A DNA stretch of 64,000 nt, taken from Hymenolepis diminuta (lineage: Eukaryota; Platyhelminthes; Cestoda; Cyclophyllidea; Hymenolepididae). Within the stretch, counting starts at the first letter, position 1. Every line of letters begins with the position of its first letter. The position numbers were made by a program, and so were the translations under genes. This document shows positions 1 to 10,400 of this stretch, piece after piece. Below the pieces are notes generated by a model. That model saw only the letters and a list, made by a program, of their open reading frames with translations. It was not told the origin of the DNA and did no database searches. The stretch spans positions 227,590 through 291,589 of the forward strand of contig CAADRB010000027.1 in NCBI GenBank assembly GCA_900708905.1, read 5' to 3'.

Positions 1-480
1 ACTATCTTGAGAAAGGAAATACCATTAACAGTGAATAGTGTATAGCGTTATTGGAGCGTTTGAAGGCCGAAATTGCAAAGAAACGACCGCATATGGCAAA
101 GAACAAAATTTTGTTTCATCAAGGCAACGCACCGTGTGGCAAGTCAATCAAAACAATGGCAAAACTACATGAATTGAACTTCGAATTGCTCCCACATCCA
201 CCGTATTAGCCAGATTTGGTTCCCAGCGACTACTGGCTGTTCGCAGACCTGAAAAAAATGCTCGCCGGTAAGAAATTTGGCACGAATGAAGAGGTTATCG
301 CTGAAACGGAGGCCTATTTTGAGGCAAAAGATAAATCGTTCTACAAAAGTGGTATTGAAATGTTAGAGCGGCGCTGAAATGATTGCGTTGCTCTTGATGG
401 AGATTACGTTGATGAATAAAGTAAAATTTGAACAAAAAACTGTGCTTTCTTCATTAGGCCCGGGACTTTTCAGCCCATGT
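1..480 (+). mobile_element. mariner-family transposase remnant, 3' part with terminal repeat
   Basis: Frame 3 from position 3 to 419 reads as the C-terminal half of a mariner transposase. It contains the family blocks KILFHQ-NAP, KLHELNFELLPHPPY, PDLVPSDYWLFADLKK and EEVIAETEAYFEAKDKSFY. The reading frame is broken by stops at 36-38 (TAG), 207-209 (TAG, inside the PPYSPDL block) and 375-377 (TGA, where a tryptophan is usual). The natural stop is at 417-419. The second catalytic aspartate of the D,D34D triad, normally in the HQDNAP block, reads as glycine (GGC). The AT-poor stretch at about 453-478, ending CAGCCCATGTG, looks like the right terminal inverted repeat, followed by TTA. The left half lies outside the window. 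This is an inactive relic; the family assignment is firm. Confidence 0.9.
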
Positions 481-1690
481 GTTATTTACCATTTACGTCC
501 GACATATATTCTGTGAATCCTATATTTCTCTGATACTATACCTTTACATTAGATGAGTGCTGAAAAACGCTCACCAAAACGGGCTTGGAGATTACATTAT
601 ATGAAACAGAAAATCTTGATATTTAGAAAGACCGTAAAATTTTCATTAAGACTTATCACTGGATAAATGAAGTTAATTCCCTCACAAACAAAAACGAAGT
701 GAAATTCTATTTTAAGTTCGTCAATTTTTTGCATTATAGAAAAGGAGAATTAGGAAGTATCTTAGGAAGATGATTGAATTAGATGATTGCTTCTGACAGC
801 TTGACAGTTATTCAAGGAAAAACCGTAATCAGTTTGGCTGTGTTTTAATCTCCAAACCTCAATAACATGAAGACAACATGTATATTGTTTATTCTTGGAG
901 TAACTGCATTCTGTCTTATCTTTTCAAGCTTGAGTCAACCGCAGCCTAGCTATATCAAGTGGGTTAATGGATCATAAAACAGAAATAAGACCTTGAAGGA
1001 AGTTCGGCCCAAATAGGTCTTTGTTAAGGTGCACCATAGATAAGGCAAATAAGTGTGAAGGGATATAAAATCCATACAATACATGAAGGATGAAATGAAG
1101 GATCAAGAAGCAAGGATCACTAATGGTGAGAAGAGGCGGCCTTTTGTCACATTTTCATCTACCTCCACTAGAACTGATAGCAAGGTATGCTAATAACGCC
1201 TGATCTAACCAATGGTCACACTGTGCTCCCAATTCGGCAGTGCGTAAAGGCGTGTGTTTCAGATTGGTCCAGCTAAGTTGCGACCTTACTTCTAACACGC
1301 TTTGGGGTTATAACCTCCTAGAATTACTCCATTATAGGAAAATCTTGTTTTATAAAATCTACATAAAACAATCATTTTTAGCTTAAAGAAAGTGAAAAAT
1401 CCATCTAGATGACAATCCAAACACTCAATTTAAGTAACTAGTCATTAAGCTCTGAACATCTCAGGTAGAAACTCTTCGAAATACTGCAATAATGGACTAA
1501 ATGGATTACCTATACGATAGGGGAAATGATAGCTTTGATCTACTCAGTGTGTGCAAAGTGTGTACCCAGTTAAAATGTAACTGTCAGCCATGCGCTCACA
1601 CGATCCAATCATGTGTCATCATCTGAGGTGAATAAATAGGATTCGCAAATGTTTAGTTAGTTTGTATCATAATTTCATGACTCTAAAATA
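481..1690. other. intergenic, upstream of first transporter
   Basis: No coding region is convincing here. About 1390-1480 resembles the body of the dispersed repeat listed separately. The segment at 1325-1350 (CATTATAGGAAAAT) also recurs near 10258. The start of the downstream transporter has no clear intron acceptor, and the promoter cannot be placed from sequence alone. Confidence 0.5.
1390..1480 (+). repeat. dispersed repeat, body segment
   Basis: The stretch around AACTAGTCATTAAGCTCTGA followed by ACATCTCAGG matches the same block at about 10300 and, on the other strand, at about 62090, 54300 and 50050. It lacks a recognisable tRNA-like head. It is a diverged fragment, and its boundaries are approximate. 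Confidence 0.45.
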
Positions 1691-3295
1691 ATGGACCAAC
1701 AGAAAACGAATGAAAATCAAACGAAGGATTCAGACATACAATTGGCTTTAGCCAATAATAGAAGTAGGACCGAAAAAAGAAACTGTTTAAATAAATACCA
1801 ACGTCTTTTTCCGGAGTTAATCATTGCCTGTCTTGCTTTCTACGAGGTTTCTGAGGCTCTTCTTAAAACATCTACTCGATTACATATCCTCCGACTTTCC
1901 TGCCTTAATGTTACAAATGATTATGAATTGTGTCGTCATCAAAACCACATGGCCGCTAGTCCGGAAGTGGACAGCAATATTCAGAAGGTTGCGGCCCCAT
2001 TTATTATAAGCTACACTATTTTACTTAATGGATCAGCGACATTTTCATGCCTCTTCCTTGGCTCATGGTCTGATCGGCATGGAAGAAAGACGGTTATTCT
2101 TCTATCGCTAGTTGGCCAGGTCCTCACTTGTATCTGTTTCAGTCTTTCCTATATTCCGGATATTGGATACATTCCCGGTGGTGCAACTTGCCTCTTAGTA
2201 GGTGCCTTTATCTATGGCATGAGTGGAAAAAGCAATACTTTTCTTGTGGGAGCAAGCAGTTATGTAACAGACTGCAGTACGGTGGAGGAAAGAACACGTC
2301 TTTTGAGTAGGTTGATTGGTGTCGGATTTTTCGGAAACTGTGTCGGATTCGCCTTAGTTTCTTTACTCTCTCTTTTCATAACCTTTCAGTGGATTATCCT
2401 CACTGTTGCGATCGTAGCTACTGTCCTATTTATGATCATATTGATACTTATCAAAGAAAGTGTTGTCAACGATACAGAAATCGAGCCAATTGTGCAGAAT
2501 CATAAAGAATATGGAACGAAAGAACGCTCGGACAAGTCTGAACATTTTCAGAAAAGAAGACAGAAAAAGTTGACCTTATCAACAAGAAATGAAGACAGTG
2601 AAGATCCCATTTTGATTGAGGCAAATAAAACGGAAAGAAATGGAATATGCTTTACTCTGGTTCATATCGTCAACTTCTTATATAGAAAACGCGAACAAAA
2701 CGATCGTGGACGCATGATTATCCTTCTCATCTATTGTTTCATTAGTCATATAGTAAAGGTTGGTGAAAATGATGCAATGCTTTTATATGTAACTCGTGAA
2801 AGAGTTGGCTGGGACGATAAATTATATGGAGCCTATCTCAGTGCTAACTATATCGCAATGTCCATGCAGCTGTTACTCATCTATCCTCTACTTGAGAAGT
2901 TCTTTAAACCTTCTGACGAAACTTGTATCATATTCGGGGCTTCAATCAAGGTAGCTTCACTTGCAGCTACCGGATTAACTAACCGAACATCTCTGATCTT
3001 CGTCTATGGCTTATTAGGTTCATTTGGAGCTTTTGTGGGCTGCGCAAGCCGCTCTTCTCTGACAAAATTAACATCTGACGAGGAAGTTGGAATTGTTCTC
3101 TCATTGACCAGCTTCCTGGAAGTGGTTGCTTCCACAATTGGATCCGGAATTTTCACTGAAATCTTTATAAAAACTGCCATTACTTCCCCTGGCACAGTTT
3201 TATTTGTTCTTTCTGCGCTGCAATCAGCAATTGTCATAATCAATATTATTTTCAAATTTCATATTATCAGGACTAATCACCATAGAGTTTTGTAA
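1691..3295 (+). CDS. SLC46-type major facilitator transporter, paralogue 1
   Basis: This is a single-exon gene of 534 aa for a multi-pass membrane transporter of the SLC46 group (proton-coupled folate transporter and relatives). The hallmark after the second membrane segment, GSWSDRHGRKTV at about residues 124-135, is the major-facilitator loop 2-3 motif in its SLC46 form. A first helix lies near residues 41-56, followed by the LLKTSTRL block. Later blocks are YGMSGKS and YVTDCSTVEERTR. A long charged cytosolic loop (about residues 255-320) separates the two halves. In the second half come VGWDDKLYGAYLS and SRSSLTKLTSDEEVG. Length and about 12 hydrophobic segments fit the family. The ATG is the first in frame, giving a hydrophilic N-terminus. 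An AATAAA signal lies 67 bases after the stop. Substrate is unknown; folate or a related organic anion is only a family-based guess. Confidence 0.92.
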   Translation: MDQQKTNENQTKDSDIQLALANNRSRTEKRNCLNKYQRLFPELIIACLAFYEVSEALLKTSTRLHILRLSCLNVTNDYELCRHQNHMAASPEVDSNIQKVAAPFIISYTILLNGSATFSCLFLGSWSDRHGRKTVILLSLVGQVLTCICFSLSYIPDIGYIPGGATCLLVGAFIYGMSGKSNTFLVGASSYVTDCSTVEERTRLLSRLIGVGFFGNCVGFALVSLLSLFITFQWIILTVAIVATVLFMIILILIKESVVNDTEIEPIVQNHKEYGTKERSDKSEHFQKRRQKKLTLSTRNEDSEDPILIEANKTERNGICFTLVHIVNFLYRKREQNDRGRMIILLIYCFISHIVKVGENDAMLLYVTRERVGWDDKLYGAYLSANYIAMSMQLLLIYPLLEKFFKPSDETCIIFGASIKVASLAATGLTNRTSLIFVYGLLGSFGAFVGCASRSSLTKLTSDEEVGIVLSLTSFLEVVASTIGSGIFTEIFIKTAITSPGTVLFVLSALQSAIVIINIIFKFHIIRTNHHRVL

Positions 3296-3361
3296 ATACA
3301 TTTGAACTTCTGATTACAATTATTATTTCTTGTGCAATAACAGATTTTTTCTTAACTTAAT

Positions 3362-3367
3362 AATAAA
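3362..3367 (+). terminator. polyadenylation signal of SLC46-type paralogue 1
   Basis: A canonical AATAAA lies 67 bases after the stop codon in a T-rich context, which is a normal distance for an animal 3' end. Confidence 0.6.
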
Positions 3368-6300
3368 AATTAGTTTTTTATTATTATTACTTTTACATAT
3401 TAAGGTAAATTTAAACAACGATATAATCAACGATCGAATTTGAATGTATTTCAAACTGAATACCTATTTTCAACTTCGTAACCATTTTATTTTCCCCGTA
3501 TCTGTTTTGTTTAAGTGATATTCGGGTTTTACTTCCTGTAATCCATTCCATTTACATCATCATGAATTCTAATGGTTCGAGTGAAAGGCGCTAGCTCGAT
3601 ATCAGTATTTTCAGCTTCTGTCATGTTAAAATATAAATTCCGCCTTGTTAGTACCTTGACTGTTATAAACAAGACCATATTTAAATTTTAATACTAAACC
3701 ATACATCCGAATTATTTCACTGATTAATAGGTTTGAAACATTACAGACATTAGGTCCTTCAGAAATTCGAGGGTCATTTGATTATGAAGCAGCAAATTAT
3801 GTCATTAGGGAAAAAGTGTAAAAATATATTCATGATTCAGATGAAGTAAAACGCTTACTAATATCTTAACCTTATTCTAAATTTCTGCTCTGTTCCCTCC
3901 TATTCACCCCTTTTAATGTTGGGTAACTGTTCACCGAGTCAAAATTATTTCTCTTAAGTGAAAAATTACTATTTTTACTCCGGCAGAATTAACAATAGGG
4001 AGCTCGAATATAGCGTTTATGGAAAAAAACAAAAAAAGTGATAAACTCTGAAAGAAAGATTACTCTTAAATATATTTAAAAAATTGGCCAATATATCCAA
4101 GTTTTCCTATATTCTGGTTTCAAATAAGTATCCATAATCGACTTAGTAGACAACAGATCTAGTCCTATCAACGAGAACATAAAGTCAGAGAAGAGAAGAG
4201 GAAACGAATTTATAGGGATCATTTGGGGTAATATTGGAATTGGAAAAGGATTAGATACACTGAAATCACAACAAACCTGACGGGTAGTGTAAACGTGAGT
4301 TGGGGTCACATAACAGGTAAGCTCAGGCTTTGCTATTTCGGGACGCCTCAGTATCAATGTCCAATTTGAGAATGTCATTTCTATGACCTCCTGTATAAGA
4401 CATCAGATATTAAGAAGTTTCTTTTGATCAGCAATTAAAACGATCAATAAAATTTCCATGAAAATCAAACAGTGGAAGGGAATTTAATAAAGGGAGAAGA
4501 GAGTGAAATTTGGAGGTTTTTAACATAGAAACCTAAGAGTTCTGAATATAGCGTCTTAAAGACATTTAGAAGCATTGAGTTTTACTGAATGAAAAATTGC
4601 ACTGAATTCAAATATTAGAACAGGAGACGTTGATTCATGTACATTATATTGACACAAACTGGCTTCGATACATTTAAAAACAGAGCTTTTAAAACCATAT
4701 GTATTTATTAGCCTGGGTAGAAGTGCTAAATTTCTAGAGATGACAACAATCGAATTCTTCAAATCCTTTAATACTTACTTTGATAGTAACACCACGACCT
4801 GTACAAAAGGAAGGAACTATGGAGCAGCTTTTAGGAGAAAATCGCTCTTATGAGAAACTAACCCTCTTTTGGCTAGATTAAAATAGTATTTTTTTGTCAT
4901 CCATTTCCCTGGCTATGCACTAACGCATACCGAACTTATTATTAAGCAGCTTCGGAGAATATGATAATATCCAGATTAAACAGTATCCAGAAGAGCAGGA
5001 AGTCAGAGTGAAGACGTTCATACAAAACATAATGCGCTTTAATCAAATAATGTGGTATCACTTAATACGCTTCAAGATCTAGAAAATTCGGGTAAACATA
5101 AACACACCTCTTAGTAAATCAGAAATTATACAAGTTTATATATCACATACGAGCTGAAATTTTACTAATTTTCATCCCTTCGGTCCACCTTAAGCTGAGT
5201 TTCTGAACTTCTTATAATAGTTAAAATCGGTGTTCATTTCCTCTTAAACTAGAGGATAATCATCAATTTCTTCACTTGGATACACGCTAATTTCTTTAAA
5301 TAGGCAAAACACACATACCATCAATGCAAAATATATAAAACATTACTCTCTCCTTGCACACATTTGGATGTTAAATGTTTGGTCTCAGGTGTGAATTGAA
5401 AGAAAAAATAACGTAGGTAAAAACAAGCGAGAGAAACCAAAGAGGTGTGACTCGATATGGTCTAGAGAAGTGTAACTAAGGCTTAAGCTTTCGATCGAAG
5501 CTGCGTTTGTTGTGCTACTCGTATGTATGTGAGATTAAACTTGACAAATATATGCATTCTCAGCTTGGGGCGTGCGTACGATCGTGTTAAAATGAAGGAG
5601 GTAGTAGCACATTTTTTTGTGCGTCAAACTCCTTATTTACATTCAGGCGACCCGTAATGCGACTAAAAACAAAAATATGCCAAACTGTCAAACTATTGAA
5701 TTTTGGTCTGGTTTCTATCACCACTTATATATGTATGATTGAATTCTCCAGTGCTTGTCAGATGACCTTCTGAGAGTACCCGTCACAAAATAACAAGTAA
5801 ATAATAATTAACTTTCTTAGGTGACCAATTCTTCCATTAAATCAAGTGATTAACTAGCAATGAAAATCCTGGACAGGAGCTTACGCGGAAATCCAAGGAT
5901 CAAGTTATGAAAGTGACCTTTGGAACATTTATATTACAAAATAAATTGTACCTTTCATTTGAAAGAGGACAACTCAATTATGTCAGAATCCTATTATGAC
6001 AAATCCTGACTGCATTTGATTTTTCTACTCATTCTCCATTTTATCTCTTATTTGATTTTTAAGATATTTTGCTAGTGTTCAGATATTGTTTAATTATTAA
6101 AGTTTTTGTATTGTGATGGAGAAAAATGTAGAGTAATGTAATATGATAGTGAAAGAAGTTAAGCTGCAAATGATTGAAGTAGGTTAAGTTATTTTAAAAG
6201 GTATCTGAAATATATTGGAAATTACTGGTAAAACCCCAGAAGATCCCCAAAAAATCAGGTCCCGTCTGGATCACATCGCAGTAGAAGGTGTACAAGGTAC

Positions 6301-7163
6301 AGCTACAGGGGGAGACAAGTAAAAATGACAAAGGGTTAAGTGAGGCCGAGGGTTTGCTTCCAAAATCCCATCTCTTACCCCTGATTTTAGAACATACCGG
6401 AAAAATGTTTGAGACCGATGTTTTTGGTTACCTGTAACCTGTTTATGTCCCTCAAGTCCGCTGCAAGAAATTTTTATTAAATATATATATGGTCATTAAA
6501 TGTTAAAGAACATTTAATGGATTTTCCACATAATATTAGTTTACTAATGGGTTAAACATAATAAATAGAGTAAAATACAGTCTGTGATGGAGCGTCTGAC
6601 GACTACTGAGGTAAATATCGAAATGATGTGTATAATTAACAGCGCATATCCTGATATATTAAATTCCATTAGGTGTTCAATTGAAGGTTATTTTAAGATG
6701 AATTAAAAATATCAACAAGTCGAAGTTTCCTGAATTTCTTATTTCAATTGTTTAACAAAGTTCACTCAGTGTCACTCCTCCATTCTTTCCCATCTTCGCG
6801 TACTTATTCTTCTGATTAAGTGCAAAAATTCTACTAGACCCGCTACTTATTTTATTCAGTAGCAATACTTAATGTGTATGATGGAACAACGCAATGTCAA
6901 ACCCAATGATTCGGTTGGGGAATATTGACAAAAGTTAAAATAAAAAGAAAAAACCGTCTACTCATTCTTATTATAGCCGACCCAAGTTGTGTAAGTTGAA
7001 GCTTGACCACATCTACCTTATTTACATATTGCCCATTTTGTATTTTGTACTACTCACGGTAAGACAACAATTTAGACGATTAAATCAGTCATTAACTGTT
7101 TTACGTTCAATGTGAAAGAACATGACCAATCAGACAAATAACCAACCAACGGAGGGCGGATTA

Positions 7164-7197
7164 CCTCACCATGTCGTGAACAGTCATGGCGGTGAGG
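7164..7197. repeat. imperfect inverted repeat (hairpin)
   Basis: CCTCACCATG is followed after about 11 bases by CATGGCGGTGAGG. The arms pair over ten bases with one bulged C. It sits about 1.1 kb before the second transporter start. Its function is unknown and it may be chance or part of an eroded repeat. Confidence 0.45.
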
Positions 7198-7404
7198 TGA
7201 AGATTTCACGCTGGTGGCGTGGGACGGACAAATCAATGAAGTTAGATTGGTATTTCTATTACCAAACACAACAAGACACAGCTTAGACGCCATATCATCA
7301 AATATCCAAATAAAACAACATTCTAGACGTGAGTTCTATCGGGAACTCGGATAAAAAATCATGACGTTTGAAATTTAAGATGCTATTACATGAGTCATGT
7401 CAAA

Positions 7405-7612
7405 AGATACCTTCCAAGTCTATTAGAAGAAGTATTCTATCCTGGTGCCGATCTTATGAGAAACTCACATTCTACTACCTCTCCTGTTGACCAGTATTAA
7501 CAAGGACGGTTGTTCATCCACAGCAATGGATGTGCATCGACTGGCATTGACCTCGTGACTTCTGGCTTGGCAGATATACACGCCGATCACTGAGCCACTG
7601 GTGCATGGGATC
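7405..7612 (-). repeat. SINE-like element, tRNA-like head plus body
   Basis: Read on the minus strand it starts with the A-box-like TGGCTCAGTGATCGG. About 35 bases later comes the B-box-like GAGGTCAATGCC. The shared body follows: TACTGGTCAACAGGAGAGG and TAGAATGTGAGTTTCTCATA. The tail TAATAGACTTGG is shared with the copy at 53430-53605. Boundaries are approximate. Confidence 0.6.
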
Positions 7613-8327
7613 AGATAAAACCTTTTAGATATTCTTACTTTGCGTTAAATTTCTACTTAATTCCTTCCTCTAAAACCATTATTAAATCGATTTACCCTTT
7701 CCGTACTACGATACTCTCCATGAATAAAAAATACTTTAATATATTTGCCTTGTCATCATAATATTTTCACTTTTTTTCTAATTTTCTCATTATATAGTGA
7801 AAAATAATTTATCCAGTAGTGATTTAGGATAAAAATACCACAGCTTTATACGAAGGCGATTCAAACCTAATTTTTCAACATGAACTTTGCCTCCAGTCCT
7901 TTTAAGGTTATGTCCTTCTGACTTCATTCAGAGTATGATTGAGAAAGAAATAGGAAATGAAGAAAAGCCTAAGCTACAGTGTCTTTTTAAGAGAATTTTC
8001 ACAAAATATCCAGATGGTGCTGTGAAAATCAGGTGCTAACAGCAGAACTATGATCCACATGAAATATCCACCATTGCGCCTGATATTAGGCGCCATTTCT
8101 TACCGTAAAATCCTAAAAGTTGAACAAATGTGTGATCTATTAACTTCATTCTACATATCTAAATTCCTGGCGTCGATAACAAAAAACTGACTTTACTTTC
8201 GTCTCTTTGATTGGTAAAATTTGCTCCCTCGAAATCAGCCAATCATATCTTTGCCTTATTCTGTTTGGCTACTTCGGGGGTGATTATCATTATTCCTTGC
8301 TCGAACATCCGGTCATTTTGCGTGGGG

Positions 8328-9791
8328 ATGCTTCAGAAGCAGTTGCCCAACTTAGTGATTTTTATATTTTTAATATACAAAATCACTGAAACCCTTTTGC
8401 AAACATCAACACGTCTCCAAGTTTATCACCTAGTTTGTGCTTATATTACTGGAACTGATAGCACGGATTTGAATTCCACATGCCACCGATATGCTCATTT
8501 GAATCAAGTTGATCCCAACTTTGACAACCCCATACAAAAACATGCGGCTCCATTTATTATTGGTTATCGAGTCCTTCTTAACCTACCTGCAATGTTTATT
8601 TGCCTAATTCTTGGCAATTGGTCAGATTTAAATGGACGAAAAACTCCTATGATCATTCCAATCATTGGTGCATGTTTGGCTTGTTGTCTTTTTGGAGTAA
8701 GTCTGATACGTGGTTATTCCTCTATCCCTTTTCAAATGGCTTGGCTTCTTGCAGGCGCTCTACTCTATGGTTTATGTGGAAAAAGCAGTGCAATGGGGAT
8801 GGGAGCACACAGTTACATTACTGACTGTAGTACAGGGGAAAAACGTACTACTCGAATAGGCCGATTAATGGGAACTAATTTTATCGGATTGTGTCTCGGA
8901 TCATTGCTTGTCGCTCTATTTTACTATCTGTTGTCATATGGCTGGGTTCTGCTGTTTGTGGTTGTCTTCAACATGGGAATATTGATTTGCCTGATCGTAG
9001 CGGTTAAGGAGAGTGTTTCTATAACTCCTCATGATACTGCTGGTGAATATGGGTCCCTACGCACAATGAATCAGCCTACTGAGAATGAAACAACATCTAG
9101 CGCGAGAGAAGTCCCGCAAAAAAAAGAATGCAGATGCTGCGTGACAATAATGACCTCGCTAGCAGAATCATGGACTTATTTGAAAAGACAGAGGCCAAAT
9201 GGAAGGCATATTTATATTCGAATTCTCTTAGGAGCAGTTCTTTTCAACCAAGTTACGAAGGCTGGAGAGCAGGATAGTATCCTCCTCTATGTGGTGCGTA
9301 GAGATGTTGGATGGACGGATGGAATTTATGGAGCCTATCTGGGGGTTTACTATGCCTCCATGGCGATCAATCTTATCTTAATATTTCCTCTAGTCGACTA
9401 TTTGTTCCATCCCTCAGATGTGACTCTAATTCTTATTGGATTGGTGATGAAATCGATTCGGTTGATTGGTACTGCTTTGACAACTGATACGGTATTGATT
9501 TTCAGTTTTGCTGTAATTGGAGCGTCGGCAGGATATATTATTTCTTCTCTGCGTTCGCTGATAACCAAACTCGCTGATTCTGGGGAAGTCGGAACTAGCT
9601 TCGCGCTCATGTCGGTTTTAGAAACCTTTGCCAACTTGTTCGGATCTATTTTATTCACATCTATTTATGCTGCTACGGTGTCTGTGTTTCCAGGATGTAT
9701 TTTCATCATTGATGCTTGCTTACATATTGGAATGATTGGATTGATGATGTGGCTTGGATGGAGATTGAATAAGCTGCCTGCTCCGGAATAA
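8328..9791 (+). CDS. SLC46-type major facilitator transporter, paralogue 2
   Basis: Tandem paralogue of the gene at 1691, same strand, about 5 kb downstream, also single-exon in the part seen (487 aa from this ATG). It keeps the same block order: LLQTSTRL after helix 1, the loop motif GNWSDLNGRKTP, YGLCGKSSA, YITDCSTGEKRTTR, then after the central loop VGWTDGIYGAYLG and RSLITKLADSGEVG. The central loop is shorter and carries a cysteine cluster (ECRCC). The frame is open upstream to about 8211 but has no ATG before 8328, and that upstream stretch does not resemble the paralogue. The protein therefore starts here with a very short N-terminus, or an upstream exon joins at an acceptor such as CTTCAG at 8331-8336. 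An ATTAAA at 9861-9866 may be the polyadenylation signal. Substrate is unknown. Confidence 0.9.
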   Translation: MLQKQLPNLVIFIFLIYKITETLLQTSTRLQVYHLVCAYITGTDSTDLNSTCHRYAHLNQVDPNFDNPIQKHAAPFIIGYRVLLNLPAMFICLILGNWSDLNGRKTPMIIPIIGACLACCLFGVSLIRGYSSIPFQMAWLLAGALLYGLCGKSSAMGMGAHSYITDCSTGEKRTTRIGRLMGTNFIGLCLGSLLVALFYYLLSYGWVLLFVVVFNMGILICLIVAVKESVSITPHDTAGEYGSLRTMNQPTENETTSSAREVPQKKECRCCVTIMTSLAESWTYLKRQRPNGRHIYIRILLGAVLFNQVTKAGEQDSILLYVVRRDVGWTDGIYGAYLGVYYASMAINLILIFPLVDYLFHPSDVTLILIGLVMKSIRLIGTALTTDTVLIFSFAVIGASAGYIISSLRSLITKLADSGEVGTSFALMSVLETFANLFGSILFTSIYAATVSVFPGCIFIIDACLHIGMIGLMMWLGWRLNKLPAPE

Positions 9792-10239
9792 GCTATAATT
9801 AAACTATAATTGTACTGACTTACGAACAAAACCCCGTATACAGCAAAGGTGATTATTTACATTAAATTTCATTCGTCTTGTTTGAGTTGAACATCGTTTT
9901 TATTTCGATCGTTATTATCTGAAAGATTTACAGCAATCGTATAAATGCAAAATTTTCGTAGAAAAATTTAAAATTCGTAGTGATAAAACTGATATTTATT
10001 TATTTTGTTAATTATTTTAATAGAAATTATTATGATTTTATTATGAAAACCTCCATTCAGTTAATTTGATTTAAAAATTAACAATGCTAATTGCAAAGTT
10101 TCAACAAAAATTAAACAGTCATTCGAGTCCCTATCCACATTGAATGTGGGTGGAAATCATTGACTGCGGTTGATTAATGTCGCCGATTATTTCACGAACT
10201 CTACAGATCCTATGAATGTTATGCATAAAAATTTCAGGA

Positions 10240-10400
10240 GAACTCTAATTAGTTCTACATTATAGGAAATAATCATGAAGTGGCTTTTGCAGGAGATATC
10301 TGATCAGTCATTCAGTTGAATCAACTGCTCTGAATATCTCAGACATGGTTCACTCAGAAATCTAGGAGTAAATCTCTACATTCGAACTTCTGAATGCAAT
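10240..10400 (+). repeat. dispersed repeat, body segment
   Basis: The block GAATCAACTGCTCTGAATAT then CTCAG, followed by TTCACTCAGAAATCTAGGAG and TTCGAACTTCTGAA, matches copies at 1390, 15335, 17690, 48735, 49930 and 54240. The 5' part CATTATAGGAAATAATC also recurs near 1330. No tRNA-like head is visible. Confidence 0.5.

Larger units (their letters stand above)
3296..8327. other. intergenic between the two transporter genes
   Basis: About 5 kb of AT-rich DNA. I found no third transporter copy and no credible exon. It holds one SINE-like repeat on the minus strand (7405-7612), a hairpin-forming inverted repeat (7164-7197) and a small palindrome at 8076-8093 (GCGCCT, six-base loop, AGGCGC). 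Short open frames here have no family features. Confidence 0.6.

Noticed and set aside
6200..6400. Similarity to 12200-12330 and 39821-39960 (CCCTCCAGATC-like blocks)
   Set aside because: Only short shared words in uncertain order; could be a second old repeat family but not supportable by eye.
8207..8389. 60-codon frame overlapping the start of transporter 2
   Set aside because: Begins with TTG, lies in another frame of the transporter gene and has no features.
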